From Methanomassiliicoccaceae archaeon (lineage in GTDB: Archaea > Thermoplasmatota > Thermoplasmata > Methanomassiliicoccales > Methanomethylophilaceae), in assembly GCA_016281925.1 (NCBI GenBank), contig JAEEJP010000006.1:1-49995 (forward strand): DNA of 49,995 bases, given 5' to 3'. The stretch's first letter is position 1, and each line of letters starts with the position of its first letter. Position numbers and translations under genes: made by a program. Below are positions 1 to 8,595 of the stretch, one piece after another. The notes under the pieces were generated by a model. It was not told the origin of the DNA, made no database searches, and saw only the letters and a program-made list of their open reading frames with translations.

Positions 1-50
1 TCCTCTGCGGTTTTGAGGATCTCCTGAGTGACGTTTGCTAATGCTGCCAT
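1..50 (-). CDS. atpE: A/V-type ATP synthase subunit E, N-terminal fragment
   Basis: Only the first 16 codons lie in the window; the gene continues past the left edge. The start MAALANVTQEILKTAE matches the N-terminus of archaeal ATP synthase subunit E, a coiled-coil peripheral stalk protein that pairs with subunit H. The ATG at 50 follows an AGAGGT ribosome binding site, nearly the same as the one before the next gene upstream. It is the fourth gene of an H-I-K-E operon, an order typical of methanogen ATP synthases. Identification rests on these few residues plus the operon order. Confidence 0.75.
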   Translation of the reverse strand, partial: MAALANVTQEILKTAE

Positions 51-70
51 GAGATTACCTCTTGGCGGGC

Positions 71-298
71 TCACATCACGAAGATAGCAAGGATGGAAAT
101 AACCAGTCCGAAGATGACGATGGTCTCAGGAAGAACCATGAAAATCATGGATTTACCGAAAAGGCTTGCGTCCTCGGTGATGGCGCCGACTGCGGCGGCT
201 CCGACATTTCCTTCCGCGATACCTGCTCCGAGACCGGTAAGTCCGACTGCAAGTCCTGCTCCAACTGCGATGAGTCCTGCTGCTTCTGCTGCTGCCAT
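71..298 (-). CDS. atpK: A/V-type ATP synthase proteolipid subunit K (c ring)
   Basis: A 75-residue membrane protein with two hydrophobic hairpin helices rich in Gly and Ala. The second helix carries the motif VLPETIVIF, whose Glu58 is the expected ion-carrying carboxylate. The length is that of a single-hairpin c subunit, not a duplicated one. It forms the rotor ring and passes ions to subunit I. An AGAGGT site precedes the ATG, and it lies between subunits I and E in the same operon. The stop is TGA. Confidence 0.93.
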   Translation of the reverse strand: MAAAEAAGLIAVGAGLAVGLTGLGAGIAEGNVGAAAVGAITEDASLFGKSMIFMVLPETIVIFGLVISILAIFVM

Positions 299-311
299 TT
301 ATGATACCTCT

Positions 312-2357
312 TTATGCTTTGTTTTTGCTGGGTTCGGAAGTGGTTTTCACGCGTTTGATTTTAAGGGGATTGTACTCTACTCCGCCGCCTTCGAAGAACT
401 TGACCATAAGCTCGACGAACTGCAACCTGAGGGAGTGAAGTCCTGCGGAAAGGATTCCGAGGGTCCAGATCATCAGATGGAGGAACGCGAACAGGGCGAA
501 CGTTACGACCAGGCCGAGTATTCCTTCACCGAGACCGGGATAGATCATTCCGATGCAGATATAGTTGAAAGCAAGAGCCATTCCTGCTTTTGACATTCCA
601 ATCGCGGCTATACGAGTGTAGGAAAGGATCCCACCTACGATTCCGGGAAGCTCCATGACCGCCTGCATTCCTTCGTGGGGAAGGTTGAGGACAATGCCTA
701 TTATGAGGAGCACGGCGCCGATTGCCAGATAGACAAGGAGACCGTCTAGCGGAAGCTTGTAGATGAGGAGCATCGCAAGTGCATAGCATATGAAGACCAT
801 GCCGAGGAAGCTGAGGACCCATCCGCCCTTCTCTTTGAACGCGGCCTTGAATCCGTGCTGGAGGGTCTTGTTGTAGACTGCGCAGCAGTATGCCAGAAGA
901 AGATGGCAGATACCGATGTAGACAGATAATTTGAGCTGGAATCCGATCCAATCAGAGCCCAGTTTGTGGACACCTTCCCCTCCAGGGAGAATCCCGTTGA
1001 AGAAGTTCGGAAGGTGGTCAAGACCTAACAGATATTCCCATGTATATTCCACGCCTTCCTGTTCGCCTACGAAGTGCATTCCTAAACATTCACCGTAGAA
1101 GAAGAATCCGAAGATGAATGCCCATATGCCTCCGAAGAACAGGACGGTGGCTATAGCGCGCCAATCTTTGTGGTGCGTGACTTTGAGTCCGTAAGCACCG
1201 AGTATTATGAACGGGATGGAATAGCCGACATCACCGATCATCATTCCGAAGAACAGAGGAAGGAAAATCGCTATCAGCACAGAAGGATCGATCTCCTGAT
1301 ACTTGGGCACCGACATGAGCTTCGTCGGGTACTGGAATTCCTTCACTATTCTTCCGTTGTTGAATTTGGTGGGGACCTCTTTGAATCTGTCCTCGGCCTC
1401 ATCAACCTCTTTCATCGATCTGCCGCGGTTCTCCTGTATCTCGACGTAGGCGCCTTCCACCTTGGATTCGATCGCGATTTTGACCGACTCGGCTTTTTTG
1501 GTGGGCACCCATGCGTCCGCTACAAAAGAGTAGTCGCTGGCGGCGAGCCTCACGGGGATCTCGCCTTTCTCGACTTCTATGGATAGTTCTTCCTCAGAAG
1601 CTTTGAGGAAATCTTTGTGTTTCTCAAGAAGCGCGTTGAGCTCTCCCTCGACTTTCTCGAGATCCGCCTGAGCAGCCGCAAGCTCGGAATCGACGTTCGC
1701 GAGCGCCGCGGATGCGGAGCCGGTCTTCCCTTCGGGGACCGTAATCTCGGAGAAATCGCAGTTCGCAAGCGCGGAAAGGACTTTGTCCCTATCCTCGTTC
1801 CTGGCGAAAACTGCGGCGACGCCATCCTCCTTCTTCGAAATCCCGCTGGTATACACTTCGCAAGGTATATCGGCGAGAAGAGGAGCGGGATCGGCGGCGA
1901 CGGTACCGACCATAGAGAATATGCTCAGGTAGCCCGAGTACAAATCAAGGTCGATATCGAGTTTGGAAAGAAGCTCAAGATTCTTCTTGCTAGCGTTCAG
2001 CTCAGTGATTCTCTGATTGAGATCATTCTTCTTGCTGGTGACGGCGAAAATCTCGTCCTCAGCAAGCTCGACGCTGTCAGATGATATCCGGCTCTTTATC
2101 TCAGACTCAGGGATGGGATTGGTGCGAGTTTTTTTCGTCACACCGAGATCCTTCTCCATCGCACGCACTTTCAGCAGCCTTTCGGATGCTTTGGATGCGT
2201 ACGGACGGGGAACCCCGAGAGTGAAACCTTCATCCGCGTCGACAGTATGATCGATCAGGTGGATAGCACCCACATCGTACAAGGCATCGATTGCCTCGTC
2301 CATGTGAGATTTGGTACCCACAATCACAATCCTACTCATCGGCTCAGGAAGTGACAT
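312..2357 (-). CDS. atpI: A/V-type ATP synthase subunit I (a subunit, stator)
   Basis: A 681-residue protein. The N-terminal half (about residues 1-340) is hydrophilic with coiled-coil segments, as expected for the cytoplasmic stator arm. The C-terminal half holds about seven or eight membrane helices, including the conserved segments around IFLPLFFGMMIGDVGY and the functional arginine in SYTRIAAIG. This subunit carries ions across the membrane against the K ring. Its ATG overlaps the end of atpH by 14 bp and has an AGAGGA site, so translation is probably coupled. It is one of only two genes in the window ending in TAA. Confidence 0.95.
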   Translation of the reverse strand: MSLPEPMSRIVIVGTKSHMDEAIDALYDVGAIHLIDHTVDADEGFTLGVPRPYASKASERLLKVRAMEKDLGVTKKTRTNPIPESEIKSRISSDSVELAEDEIFAVTSKKNDLNQRITELNASKKNLELLSKLDIDLDLYSGYLSIFSMVGTVAADPAPLLADIPCEVYTSGISKKEDGVAAVFARNEDRDKVLSALANCDFSEITVPEGKTGSASAALANVDSELAAAQADLEKVEGELNALLEKHKDFLKASEEELSIEVEKGEIPVRLAASDYSFVADAWVPTKKAESVKIAIESKVEGAYVEIQENRGRSMKEVDEAEDRFKEVPTKFNNGRIVKEFQYPTKLMSVPKYQEIDPSVLIAIFLPLFFGMMIGDVGYSIPFIILGAYGLKVTHHKDWRAIATVLFFGGIWAFIFGFFFYGECLGMHFVGEQEGVEYTWEYLLGLDHLPNFFNGILPGGEGVHKLGSDWIGFQLKLSVYIGICHLLLAYCCAVYNKTLQHGFKAAFKEKGGWVLSFLGMVFICYALAMLLIYKLPLDGLLVYLAIGAVLLIIGIVLNLPHEGMQAVMELPGIVGGILSYTRIAAIGMSKAGMALAFNYICIGMIYPGLGEGILGLVVTFALFAFLHLMIWTLGILSAGLHSLRLQFVELMVKFFEGGGVEYNPLKIKRVKTTSEPSKNKA

Positions 2358-2676
2358 TTAAGGTCCTCTCGAATTCTTTGAAGAGAAAATCTTTTACTTC
2401 CTGCATTTTCACCGTAGCCCTCTGATCGATCGCTGCCGCCGCTGCGTTCCCATCTTTGAGAAGGTTGGCGCGTTCGGCCTCGAGTTTCACTTTGGCTGCG
2501 GTAATAGCGGATTCGAAAGAGCTGCGGCATTCAGCCTCAGCGTCCTGAATCTTTTTTACAGAGTCTCTGCGAGCGTCAGCGATGGCGGTTTTTCTTAAAG
2601 CCTCGGCATCGTTCATGATGTCGTCAGCTTTCTGTTCCGCCCGCTTAATTTCCGAAAGTATGTCAGTTCGGCTCAT
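2344..2676 (-). CDS. ahaH: ATP synthase subunit H (peripheral stalk coiled coil)
   Basis: A 110-residue, highly charged Ala/Glu/Lys-rich helix running almost the whole length, matching archaeal AhaH, partner of subunit E in the peripheral stalk. The start MSRTDILSEIKRAE fits the family pattern, and GGGGAGAG sits just upstream, so the start is well supported. It is the first gene of the operon; a TATA-like box lies at 2743-2750. Oddity: codon 3 (2668-2670) is CGA, the only CGA I found inside a gene body in the window. It shows either that CGA can be read as Arg or that this start is wrong. Confidence 0.85.
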   Translation of the reverse strand: MSRTDILSEIKRAEQKADDIMNDAEALRKTAIADARRDSVKKIQDAEAECRSSFESAITAAKVKLEAERANLLKDGNAAAAAIDQRATVKMQEVKDFLFKEFERTLNVTS

Positions 2677-2742
2677 ATTACTCTCCCCGACCCTAATTGA
2701 CGTAATCAGGGGGATATACTTAATGTTAGTGCCAACAATTCA

Positions 2743-2750
2743 ATTATATA
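2743..2750 (-). promoter_or_regulatory. TATA-like box of the ATP synthase operon
   Basis: The minus strand reads CTATATAATTG here, about 70 nt upstream of the atpH start, in a locally AT-rich stretch. The distance implies a leader of about 40-45 nt, in keeping with the good ribosome binding site of atpH. This is inferred from sequence only. Confidence 0.5.
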
Positions 2751-2818
2751 GAGTTTAGAAAAGGTTTATATCTGACAGCAAGAAAAACCCATGCAATATG
2801 CACCGAAGACAGAAAATG

Positions 2819-3268
2819 TCATTGGGCTTCGAATCTGCGGACGATTATGTTGGTCTCGGACAGTATCTGCTTGGAAAGATCGTCTATATAACCCTCATCA
2901 TACACTATCTCTCTGATCCCTGCGTTGATGATTATCTTGGCGCACATAGAGCAGGGATAAGTGGTGGTATACAGTGTGCCACCGTTGACGCTGGTCCCGA
3001 AATAGGCCGCCTGAATTACTGCGTTCTGCTCGGCGTGGACGCCTCTGCACAGCTCGTGCCTGGTTCCGGAAGGGACATGCAGCTGCTCCCTTATGCATCC
3101 GAGCTCCTCGCAGTGGCGCGTGCCTTTGGGAGATCCGTTGTATCCGGTGGAAAGCACCCTCTTATCCTTGACGATGACGGCGCCCACCTGCCTTCTGACG
3201 CATGTGGATCTGCTCGCGACCAGCTTGGCCATGCTCATGAAATATTCGTCGTTGGTGGGCCTTGCCAT
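2819..3268 (-). CDS. comEB: dCMP deaminase
   Basis: A 149-residue cytidine/deoxycytidylate deaminase. Zinc ligands and the catalytic Glu are visible: His78-Ala-Glu80 in GVHAEQ, and Cys106/Cys109 in TYPCSMC. It converts dCMP to dUMP for thymidylate synthesis in the cytosol. The frame is open far upstream, but the family N-terminus [11 protein letters not shown] and a TATA-like box (TTTATATATGG on the minus strand, about 3288-3298) place the start at 3268, probably on a leaderless transcript. It is transcribed divergently from the signal peptidase gene. Confidence 0.92.
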   Translation of the reverse strand: MARPTNDEYFMSMAKLVASRSTCVRRQVGAVIVKDKRVLSTGYNGSPKGTRHCEELGCIREQLHVPSGTRHELCRGVHAEQNAVIQAAYFGTSVNGGTLYTTTYPCSMCAKIIINAGIREIVYDEGYIDDLSKQILSETNIIVRRFEAQ

Positions 3269-3364
3269 AACGGTGTATATGTAATTCCATATATAAAGCC
3301 GGAATCGGAAGAAAATTCGTAAGACATTCGCCATGTGTTTATACCCGCAAACCATCGGGAGAGC

Positions 3365-4195
3365 GTGAAGAGCGAGAACAAAAAGACGATAATAGCTATC
3401 GGAGCGGCATTGCTGGTGATAGTAGTCGGATACGCGGCGCTCATAGCATACACGGGCATGGGCACCCCGTTCAGCGTAGTGATGTCTCAGAGCATGCAGC
3501 ACGATCCCGAAAAATCCCAGATCGGATGCATCGATACAGGCGATATCGTCGTCGTGAAAGACAAAAACAGATGCGACATCCAGAGCTATGTGGAAGCGAC
3601 GGAGACCGGATACTCGACTTTCGGGGATTACGGTTCGGTCATCATATACGAACGGAACGCGAATTCCAATCCGGTGATCCATAGGGCAATAGTGTGGATC
3701 GAATGGGATTCTTCGTCCGGGAAATGGAGCTCGCCGGAACTCGCGAATTACAAAGGCGAATGGTACAGCGAAAACGGGAAAGATCATACCGATCTCTCCG
3801 GAAAGCTGACTTTCGTCGGTATAACCCAGTCCAAAAAGACGGTGTCGATCAATCTTTCCAGTATAGGGAAGAACAGCGGATACCTCACGATGGGAGACAA
3901 CCCGAAGACCAACATCCATTTCGACCAGGCCTCCGGTATCATAGGACATCCGATATCCAAAGACGACATCGTATCGGTCCCGGCGTTCGAGCTGCCGTGG
4001 CTGGGGACGATAAAGCTCCTGATGAAAGGGAACAGCAATCTGGAATACGTCCCGAACAGCCTGCCGTCGCTGGCGATGCTGGTGATCATAATCCTGTCGT
4101 CGATATTCGCGGCGGATATCGGCATCCAGCTGTGGAAATCCAGAGGAGAGGGAGAAGAAGAAGAGAAGGGAACTAACCGGAACAGGAAGAAATGA
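3365..4195 (+). CDS. Signal peptidase I (archaeal/ER type)
   Basis: A membrane serine protease that removes signal peptides outside the membrane. There is an N-terminal helix (about residues 8-30), then the nucleophile in SQSMQHD (Ser43 from this start), the general-base His in VIHRAIV as in archaeal and ER enzymes (bacterial enzymes use Lys), and an acidic box [10 protein letters not shown] second membrane helix lies near the C-terminus, followed by a charged tail. I chose the GTG at 3365: it follows GGGAG and lies 25 nt after a TTTATA box at 3338. An in-frame ATG at 3335 would add 10 residues and overlap that TATA box. Confidence 0.88.
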   Translation: MKSENKKTIIAIGAALLVIVVGYAALIAYTGMGTPFSVVMSQSMQHDPEKSQIGCIDTGDIVVVKDKNRCDIQSYVEATETGYSTFGDYGSVIIYERNANSNPVIHRAIVWIEWDSSSGKWSSPELANYKGEWYSENGKDHTDLSGKLTFVGITQSKKTVSINLSSIGKNSGYLTMGDNPKTNIHFDQASGIIGHPISKDDIVSVPAFELPWLGTIKLLMKGNSNLEYVPNSLPSLAMLVIIILSSIFAADIGIQLWKSRGEGEEEEKGTNRNRKK

Positions 4196-4224
4196 TCCCG
4201 TCCCGGCTGTGACCGCTCTGGGGA

Positions 4225-4968
4225 TCACATGCAGCAGGAATGCCTGCCGCCGAGATCCTCCAGAGCTTTCTCCCACCTTCCGTTGGCCAGAAAAGTGCGC
4301 TCCGCATTGTCTTCCATTTTTTTATAAGCAGAATAAGGGACAGCGAAAGTCATCTGCTCGGGGCGCACGAATTTTCTGACGTACAGCTCCGTCGCGCCAA
4401 GGAACGCATCCCCGTTCCCGCCGTCGCCTTCGGCTTTGGGTATGGCGTAAAGCTCCTCGCAGGCGAAGGCATGGACCATATGCACATGCGGCCCCGGACT
4501 TCTGTCATATCCTATGAGAGTGGAAAGCGCGGAAATACGGACATTATCGGTCAGAATTGCCACGGTCTCTATGGGAGCCCCTCTCGATTCGGCTTTTTCT
4601 AGAGGTTCCATGACACAATAATCATCTCCTGTGCCGTAGACTCTTACGAATCCGAGAGAAGCGGAAGCAGTTCCGGGATCGCGGTAATACCCCGCGCCGG
4701 GACGATCCCCGAGCCCGACGGAATAAACAAAGGAAAGATCGGCACGGTCGTCCTCTCCGCCCATGCCCAGACCGCTGTGGGAGCCTCTGCAGCCCATCTG
4801 ATCTTTGCGGGCGGCGATTGTGCGGCCTTCGGTCGCAGGAATGAACATGGATCTGAAAACGCAATGGATGCTCTGATCCGGCGATTCGGAACCTTCAGGA
4901 GCTTCCGGAACATGGTATATAGCCACAAATAAGGAATCATTACGGAGATAATCAGATAATCTGCTCAT
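4225..4968 (-). CDS. DUF169 family protein
   Basis: A 247-residue soluble protein. The C-terminal part ([20 protein letters not shown], then GGRHSCCM) and the central Cys-containing segment resemble DUF169 proteins, a family common in methanogens whose biochemical function is unknown. A frame starting at TTG 4983 is five residues longer; I prefer ATG 4968. TATA-like sequence lies about 25-30 nt upstream (TATATTTTAT on the minus strand). It faces the signal peptidase gene across about 30 bp. The family assignment is from memory of the pattern. Confidence 0.65.
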   Translation of the reverse strand: MSRLSDYLRNDSLFVAIYHVPEAPEGSESPDQSIHCVFRSMFIPATEGRTIAARKDQMGCRGSHSGLGMGGEDDRADLSFVYSVGLGDRPGAGYYRDPGTASASLGFVRVYGTGDDYCVMEPLEKAESRGAPIETVAILTDNVRISALSTLIGYDRSPGPHVHMVHAFACEELYAIPKAEGDGGNGDAFLGATELYVRKFVRPEQMTFAVPYSAYKKMEDNAERTFLANGRWEKALEDLGGRHSCCM

Positions 4969-5018
4969 GGATGTGATATCCAATTAGGATAAAATATACT
5001 ATGGTCAAGAATGAAAGG

Positions 5019-5045
5019 CCCCCACCCCTCCATTTCCACTGGAAC
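5019..5045 (-). promoter_or_regulatory. Origin recognition box (ORB), left copy
   Basis: A 27-bp element reading, on the minus strand, GTTCCAGTGGAAATGGAGG followed by a G-rich end. An exact inverted copy lies at 6798-6824 on the other side of orc1/cdc6. The dyad TTCCAGTGGAAA plus a G-rich flank is the known archaeal ORB layout bound by Orc1/Cdc6. The G-rich end points away from the cdc6 gene. Confidence 0.88.
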
Positions 5046-5117
5046 TCAGAAAAAATATATGGGACATAGAAAAACAGAAGGGAAAGGGATGGAAAACTGC
5101 CGGAAAGGACAGCTGAA

Positions 5118-5157
5118 CCATAGAGAACAAAGAAAAAAGAACATTAAAAAAAAATAA
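5118..5157 (-). terminator. T-rich terminator downstream of orc1/cdc6
   Basis: Read on the minus strand, this stretch has a run of nine T, then six T, about 75-110 nt past the cdc6 stop. Archaeal transcription commonly ends at such T-tracts. Being strongly AT-rich and next to an ORB, it could equally be the duplex unwinding element of the origin. Confidence 0.5.
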
Positions 5158-5230
5158 TCCGGGTTCTGAACCGTCAAAACCTATCAGCTACGGATTCCGA
5201 AATAAGAATCAGCAGATATTTCCTGTGGAA

Positions 5231-6466
5231 TCAGAAGAAAGTCTTCTGCTTCGGAGGCTTGTACATCCAATAATCTTTGAAAGCATCATCAGATTTTATC
5301 ATATTCACGATCTCTTTCGGAGTGCTGAGTTCGATCTCCCTGGTGCGTCCCGCCCTTCCGAAGGATTTCACCCTCGCATGGACTATGCCGAGCATATCCA
5401 GTTCGGAAATGAGACCTGCGACTCTCCTCTGGGAAAGAGCGGATTGCCCGATGACCTCGCAGATGAATTTGTATTTGGTGAAGACATCCCCGGTGGTCAT
5501 AGGATTGATGTCTTCGTCTTTGTTGAGGATGACGCTCAGAAGAACTGTTTTGGACTGGATGGTAAGGGTTTTGACGACTTCGGAAACGGCATCCAGTTCG
5601 ATTTTGTTCTTGGCAGAACGGACATGGGCGGAAGTTATCCTCGAATCCCCATTTCTTTCGGCTATATCCGCGGACATTCTGAGGAGATCCAATGCGCGTC
5701 TCGCATCGCCCATTTCCTGGGCAGATAATGCAGCGCAATATGGTATGACATCATCATCCAGAATACCGTCGTCGAATGCGAATTTGGCTCTTTCATAGAG
5801 GATATCCTGGAGCTGCTCCACATTGTAGGGAGGGAATATGATTTTCTCCTCTCCTAATCTGCTTCTTATCCTCGGACTCAAGAATTCAGTGAATTTCGCG
5901 TTGTTGGTAATCCCGATGACGGAGACTTTGGAAATCTGGAGGATCTCATTGATCGAAGTGAGATAATAGAATATGTCTGCGCCGTTCTTCTGGAACGACC
6001 TGTCGATCTCGTCGAGGACAATTATGAACACTTTCTCTTCTTTGTCGATGTATTCTGCCAGTTCCGCGAATACTTTGTCGATGCTCCATCCGGTGAAGGG
6101 TATTTTCTTGGCAGGATCCGTGATTATCTGGTTGGAAATATTGTATAAGATTCCATACGATGTGTCGACGACTTCGCAGTTCACATAGATATATGCGCAG
6201 TTTGTCTGATTCGGATCGGCTTTCCTCAGTTCTTTTCCGACGAAATTCATTACTGCAGTCTTTCCTGTCCCGGTTTTTCCTATTATTAAAATATTAGAGG
6301 GTTTGTCTTTGTTCAGGGCGGGAGCTATGATTTCGACGACTTCATTGATCTTATCCATTCTATGAGGGAGCTTCTCGGGGATGTAGGATGACTGGAGGAT
6401 TTTCTTGTTCCTCACGACGGTATTCCTTTTCTGCATGTATTGCGTGAAAATGTTCGGCTCAGCCAT
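5231..6466 (-). CDS. cdc6: Orc1/Cdc6 replication initiator
   Basis: A 411-residue AAA+ protein that binds origin boxes and loads MCM. Walker A is GKTGTGKT, Walker B is FIIVLDEIDR, sensor 1 lies in VIGITNN, sensor 2 near GDARRALDLLR, and the C-terminal third is a winged-helix DNA-binding domain. The frame is open 45 codons further upstream, but I chose ATG 6466: the family begins close to MAEPNIFTQYMQKRN, and GGGTAGGG lies just before it. Two exact ORBs flank the gene and two mini-ORB-like dyads lie upstream, consistent with an origin and with self-regulation. Confidence 0.94.
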   Translation of the reverse strand: MAEPNIFTQYMQKRNTVVRNKKILQSSYIPEKLPHRMDKINEVVEIIAPALNKDKPSNILIIGKTGTGKTAVMNFVGKELRKADPNQTNCAYIYVNCEVVDTSYGILYNISNQIITDPAKKIPFTGWSIDKVFAELAEYIDKEEKVFIIVLDEIDRSFQKNGADIFYYLTSINEILQISKVSVIGITNNAKFTEFLSPRIRSRLGEEKIIFPPYNVEQLQDILYERAKFAFDDGILDDDVIPYCAALSAQEMGDARRALDLLRMSADIAERNGDSRITSAHVRSAKNKIELDAVSEVVKTLTIQSKTVLLSVILNKDEDINPMTTGDVFTKYKFICEVIGQSALSQRRVAGLISELDMLGIVHARVKSFGRAGRTREIELSTPKEIVNMIKSDDAFKDYWMYKPPKQKTFF

Positions 6467-6476
6467 GTCCCTACCC

Positions 6477-6493
6477 TTTTCAATGGAAATACC
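6477..6493 (+). promoter_or_regulatory. Mini-ORB-like dyad in the cdc6 upstream region
   Basis: TTTTCAATGGAAATACC lies 10 nt upstream of the cdc6 start. It keeps the TGGAAA half of the ORB dyad with one mismatch in the other half and lacks a G-rich tail. It is a plausible weak Orc1/Cdc6 site that could autoregulate cdc6. Confidence 0.45.
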
Positions 6494-6577
6494 TTTTTCC
6501 AATTTTCTTTCCACTGTATTCCTAAGTCCCTTATAACGGTTGTTGGTTCCTGTCTCTGTTCTGCTCTGGTTGTCCCT

Positions 6578-6590
6578 GTTCCAATGGAAA
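6578..6590 (+). promoter_or_regulatory. Mini-ORB (GTTCCAATGGAAA)
   Basis: The perfect dyad TTCCAATGGAAA matches the ORB core but is followed by T-rich rather than G-rich sequence. It lies 112 nt upstream of cdc6, inside the presumed origin. Confidence 0.6.
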
Positions 6591-6686
6591 TTTTTCCGCA
6601 ATTGATCCCTGATTCTCTTCAGTCTAATCCATATTAAATAATAGGTTCAGATTACTCTCATCATAACCAAAGGAGGAGCACGCAAA

Positions 6687-6773
6687 ATGAAAGGATGGCT
6701 CACTATCGGCGCTTGCATTCTTGGAATAGTCGCGTTCGTAGGCGTTCTTTGCCTCATCAACTCTTTCGTCTGA
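6687..6773 (+). CDS. 28-residue single-pass membrane peptide
   Basis: A short frame, MKGWLTIGACILGIVAFVGV and eight more residues, with a strong AGGAGGAG ribosome binding site 8 nt upstream and a TGA stop. Nearly the whole peptide is one hydrophobic helix. The near-perfect ribosome binding site is unusual here, where many genes look leaderless, and argues that it is translated. It sits between the cdc6 upstream region and the right ORB. I recognise no family. Confidence 0.6.
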   Translation: MKGWLTIGACILGIVAFVGVLCLINSFV

Positions 6774-6797
6774 GCTGCCCCATACCTTCTCAGGGCA

Positions 6798-6824
6798 GTT
6801 CCAGTGGAAATGGAGGGGTGGGGG
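6798..6824 (+). promoter_or_regulatory. Origin recognition box (ORB), right copy
   Basis: An exact inverted copy of the 27-bp element at 5019-5045: TTCCAGTGGAAATGGAGGGG followed by TGGGGG. The pair brackets orc1/cdc6 with the G-rich ends pointing outwards, an arrangement expected for Orc1/Cdc6 binding at an archaeal origin. Confidence 0.88.
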
Positions 6825-6893
6825 GCATGACTGTCTACCGCACCCCTTTCCTTTATTTCATGGACCGGAAATCAGAACCTCCGGTGCTCACCG

Positions 6894-7238
6894 TTGAATA
6901 AGTATCTGATTCTTGCATCGGCAGTCGTCGCCGTCGCGATCCTCATCGTTTTCTTCTCGGGGAATCCCATGAAGGAATTCGACAGGAGAGGCATCGCATA
7001 CAATGTGGAGGAATCTCCGAAAGGATATACTTTCGATTTCGACTGCTCGGACGGCGCCTCCATCAGATGTTTCTGCAAGGAGAAAGCGGCTGAGCTCGGT
7101 CATTACGGCATTTCTGGTGATTTCTCTGCCGACGGATCGATATTCTTCGTTTCCACCCTCACATTGCTGGATGCTTCTCCTTTGGGAGAGTATAAAACAG
7201 GATTTGGCTATAATCCGGAGGATGTTCGTTGCCGTTGA
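6894..7238 (+). CDS. Small membrane-anchored hypothetical protein
   Basis: A 114-residue frame starting at TTG, with one N-terminal helix (residues 4-22, YLILASAVVAVAILIVFFSG) and a small soluble domain containing two Cys in SIRCFCKEKAAELG. It looks like a lipid-free anchored or secreted domain. The end overlaps the start of tiaS by 17 nt. There is no ATG option before residue 26, so the TTG start is the weak point. I recognise no family. Confidence 0.55.
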   Translation: MNKYLILASAVVAVAILIVFFSGNPMKEFDRRGIAYNVEESPKGYTFDFDCSDGASIRCFCKEKAAELGHYGISGDFSADGSIFFVSTLTLLDASPLGEYKTGFGYNPEDVRCR

Positions 7239-8547
7239 TGATACCGATTCGATGAAAGGGAATTGCACGACATTCCTTGCGACGGAGATCATACGCGAAT
7301 TTCCCGAGCTGGATCTCATCGGAAATCCCCGTCTGGTCCGTCTCAACCCTTCCGTCCCATGGAAGACACGCGGCAACGGAGCGCTGACGATGAGGTTCGG
7401 GAAAGGCATCGGCAGGAAGAGGCTGATCGGACGCATAGGTAGCCGCGATATATTCTGCTATGATCGCTGTGCATCGGACGAGCCCGATCCGGAGGAGATG
7501 ATGCGCAGGATCATACCCCACATCCAGGAGCATCACGAGGAAGAATCGGATCCGGGGCTGCTCATATCCCTCAGGAAGCCTTCCCAAAAGCTCTACTGGA
7601 AAGGCGTAAGGACGGTGCTTTCCCGCGGAGATGTCGATCCCGAGATCAGAGCCATCGGGGGCATCACTTTCGAGATAGGATGCGGGAGAGGCCTCATCGG
7701 CTGCGCCTGCGGGATGGCTTGGAGGCCCAGGGACAGCACATACGAGCTTCTGACCTATCGTCCTCCGGAGAGGTGGGGGACCGAACGCATCTTCGATCCC
7801 CTTACGATACGCGATGTGGAGCACGGATATCCCACTACTTTCAACAGCTGGGAGGACCGCATGGAAAAGGTCGCCATGGTTCCCGCTACCCCCTGCCCGG
7901 TCATGTACGGCCTCCGCGGCGATGTCCAGGAGGATCTCATCAAAGCTTCCGGGGAGATATCCACGGAGCCCATAGAAAGATGGATGATATTTCTGACAAA
8001 CCAGGGGACCGACGACCATATAATCCGCGATCCCGGATCATTGGTTCCGAACCAATCCTACCTGATTCGCGGATCCGTGTCGTCGAAATCCCGGCATATT
8101 CCCGGCGGGCATGTGTTCTTCGATATTTCAACCAGGTTCGGGAAGGTGGAATGCGGGGTTTACGAGCCATCCAAGGAATTCAGGTTCGTCCCGGATTGGC
8201 TGGACATCGGCGATGAGGTTGAAGTTGTAGGGGAGCTCAGGGAGAATCCCCGCACGCTGAACGTGGAGAAGATACATGTGATCTCCACCGTTGAGGAGCA
8301 CAGGAAGATCTCCAATCCCGTCTGCCCATCATGCGGCAGGACCATGGGATCCGCCGGTTCCGGAGCCGGTTTCAGATGCAGGAAATGCCATACCAAAGCT
8401 TCCGAACCCGTGACGGAGACGGCCGTCCGCCAGATAGTCCCGGGATGGTATGAGCCTCCCACTGCCGCGAGAAGGCATCTTTCCAAGCCTCTCAAGAGGA
8501 TGGGAGAGATCCAGCCTGTTGAATTCGTCAATGGACGTAATCGATAA
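7222..8547 (+). CDS. tiaS: tRNA(Ile2) 2-agmatinylcytidine synthetase TiaS
   Basis: A 441-residue enzyme that attaches agmatine to C34 of tRNA-Ile(CAU) so that it reads AUA. The N-terminus MFVAVDDTDSMKGNCTTFLA is the TiaS signature; the middle holds the catalytic domain, then an OB-fold, then a C-terminal zinc ribbon (CPSCG...CRKC). A TATAAA box at about 7191 lies 29 nt before the ATG, suggesting a leaderless message, although GGAGG touches the ATG. The last sense codon, 8542-8544, is CGA, directly followed by TAA. Confidence 0.93.
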   Translation: MFVAVDDTDSMKGNCTTFLATEIIREFPELDLIGNPRLVRLNPSVPWKTRGNGALTMRFGKGIGRKRLIGRIGSRDIFCYDRCASDEPDPEEMMRRIIPHIQEHHEEESDPGLLISLRKPSQKLYWKGVRTVLSRGDVDPEIRAIGGITFEIGCGRGLIGCACGMAWRPRDSTYELLTYRPPERWGTERIFDPLTIRDVEHGYPTTFNSWEDRMEKVAMVPATPCPVMYGLRGDVQEDLIKASGEISTEPIERWMIFLTNQGTDDHIIRDPGSLVPNQSYLIRGSVSSKSRHIPGGHVFFDISTRFGKVECGVYEPSKEFRFVPDWLDIGDEVEVVGELRENPRTLNVEKIHVISTVEEHRKISNPVCPSCGRTMGSAGSGAGFRCRKCHTKASEPVTETAVRQIVPGWYEPPTAARRHLSKPLKRMGEIQPVEFVNGRNR

Positions 8548-8595
8548 TCGACAGTGTTTTATACGGATGCCCTATGGATTCTCAAGGGACATTTC

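Noticed and set aside
2819-4276. A 485-codon minus-strand frame covering dCMP deaminase and the signal peptidase region
   Set aside because: Only the last 149 codons match a family; the rest is antisense to the signal peptidase gene.
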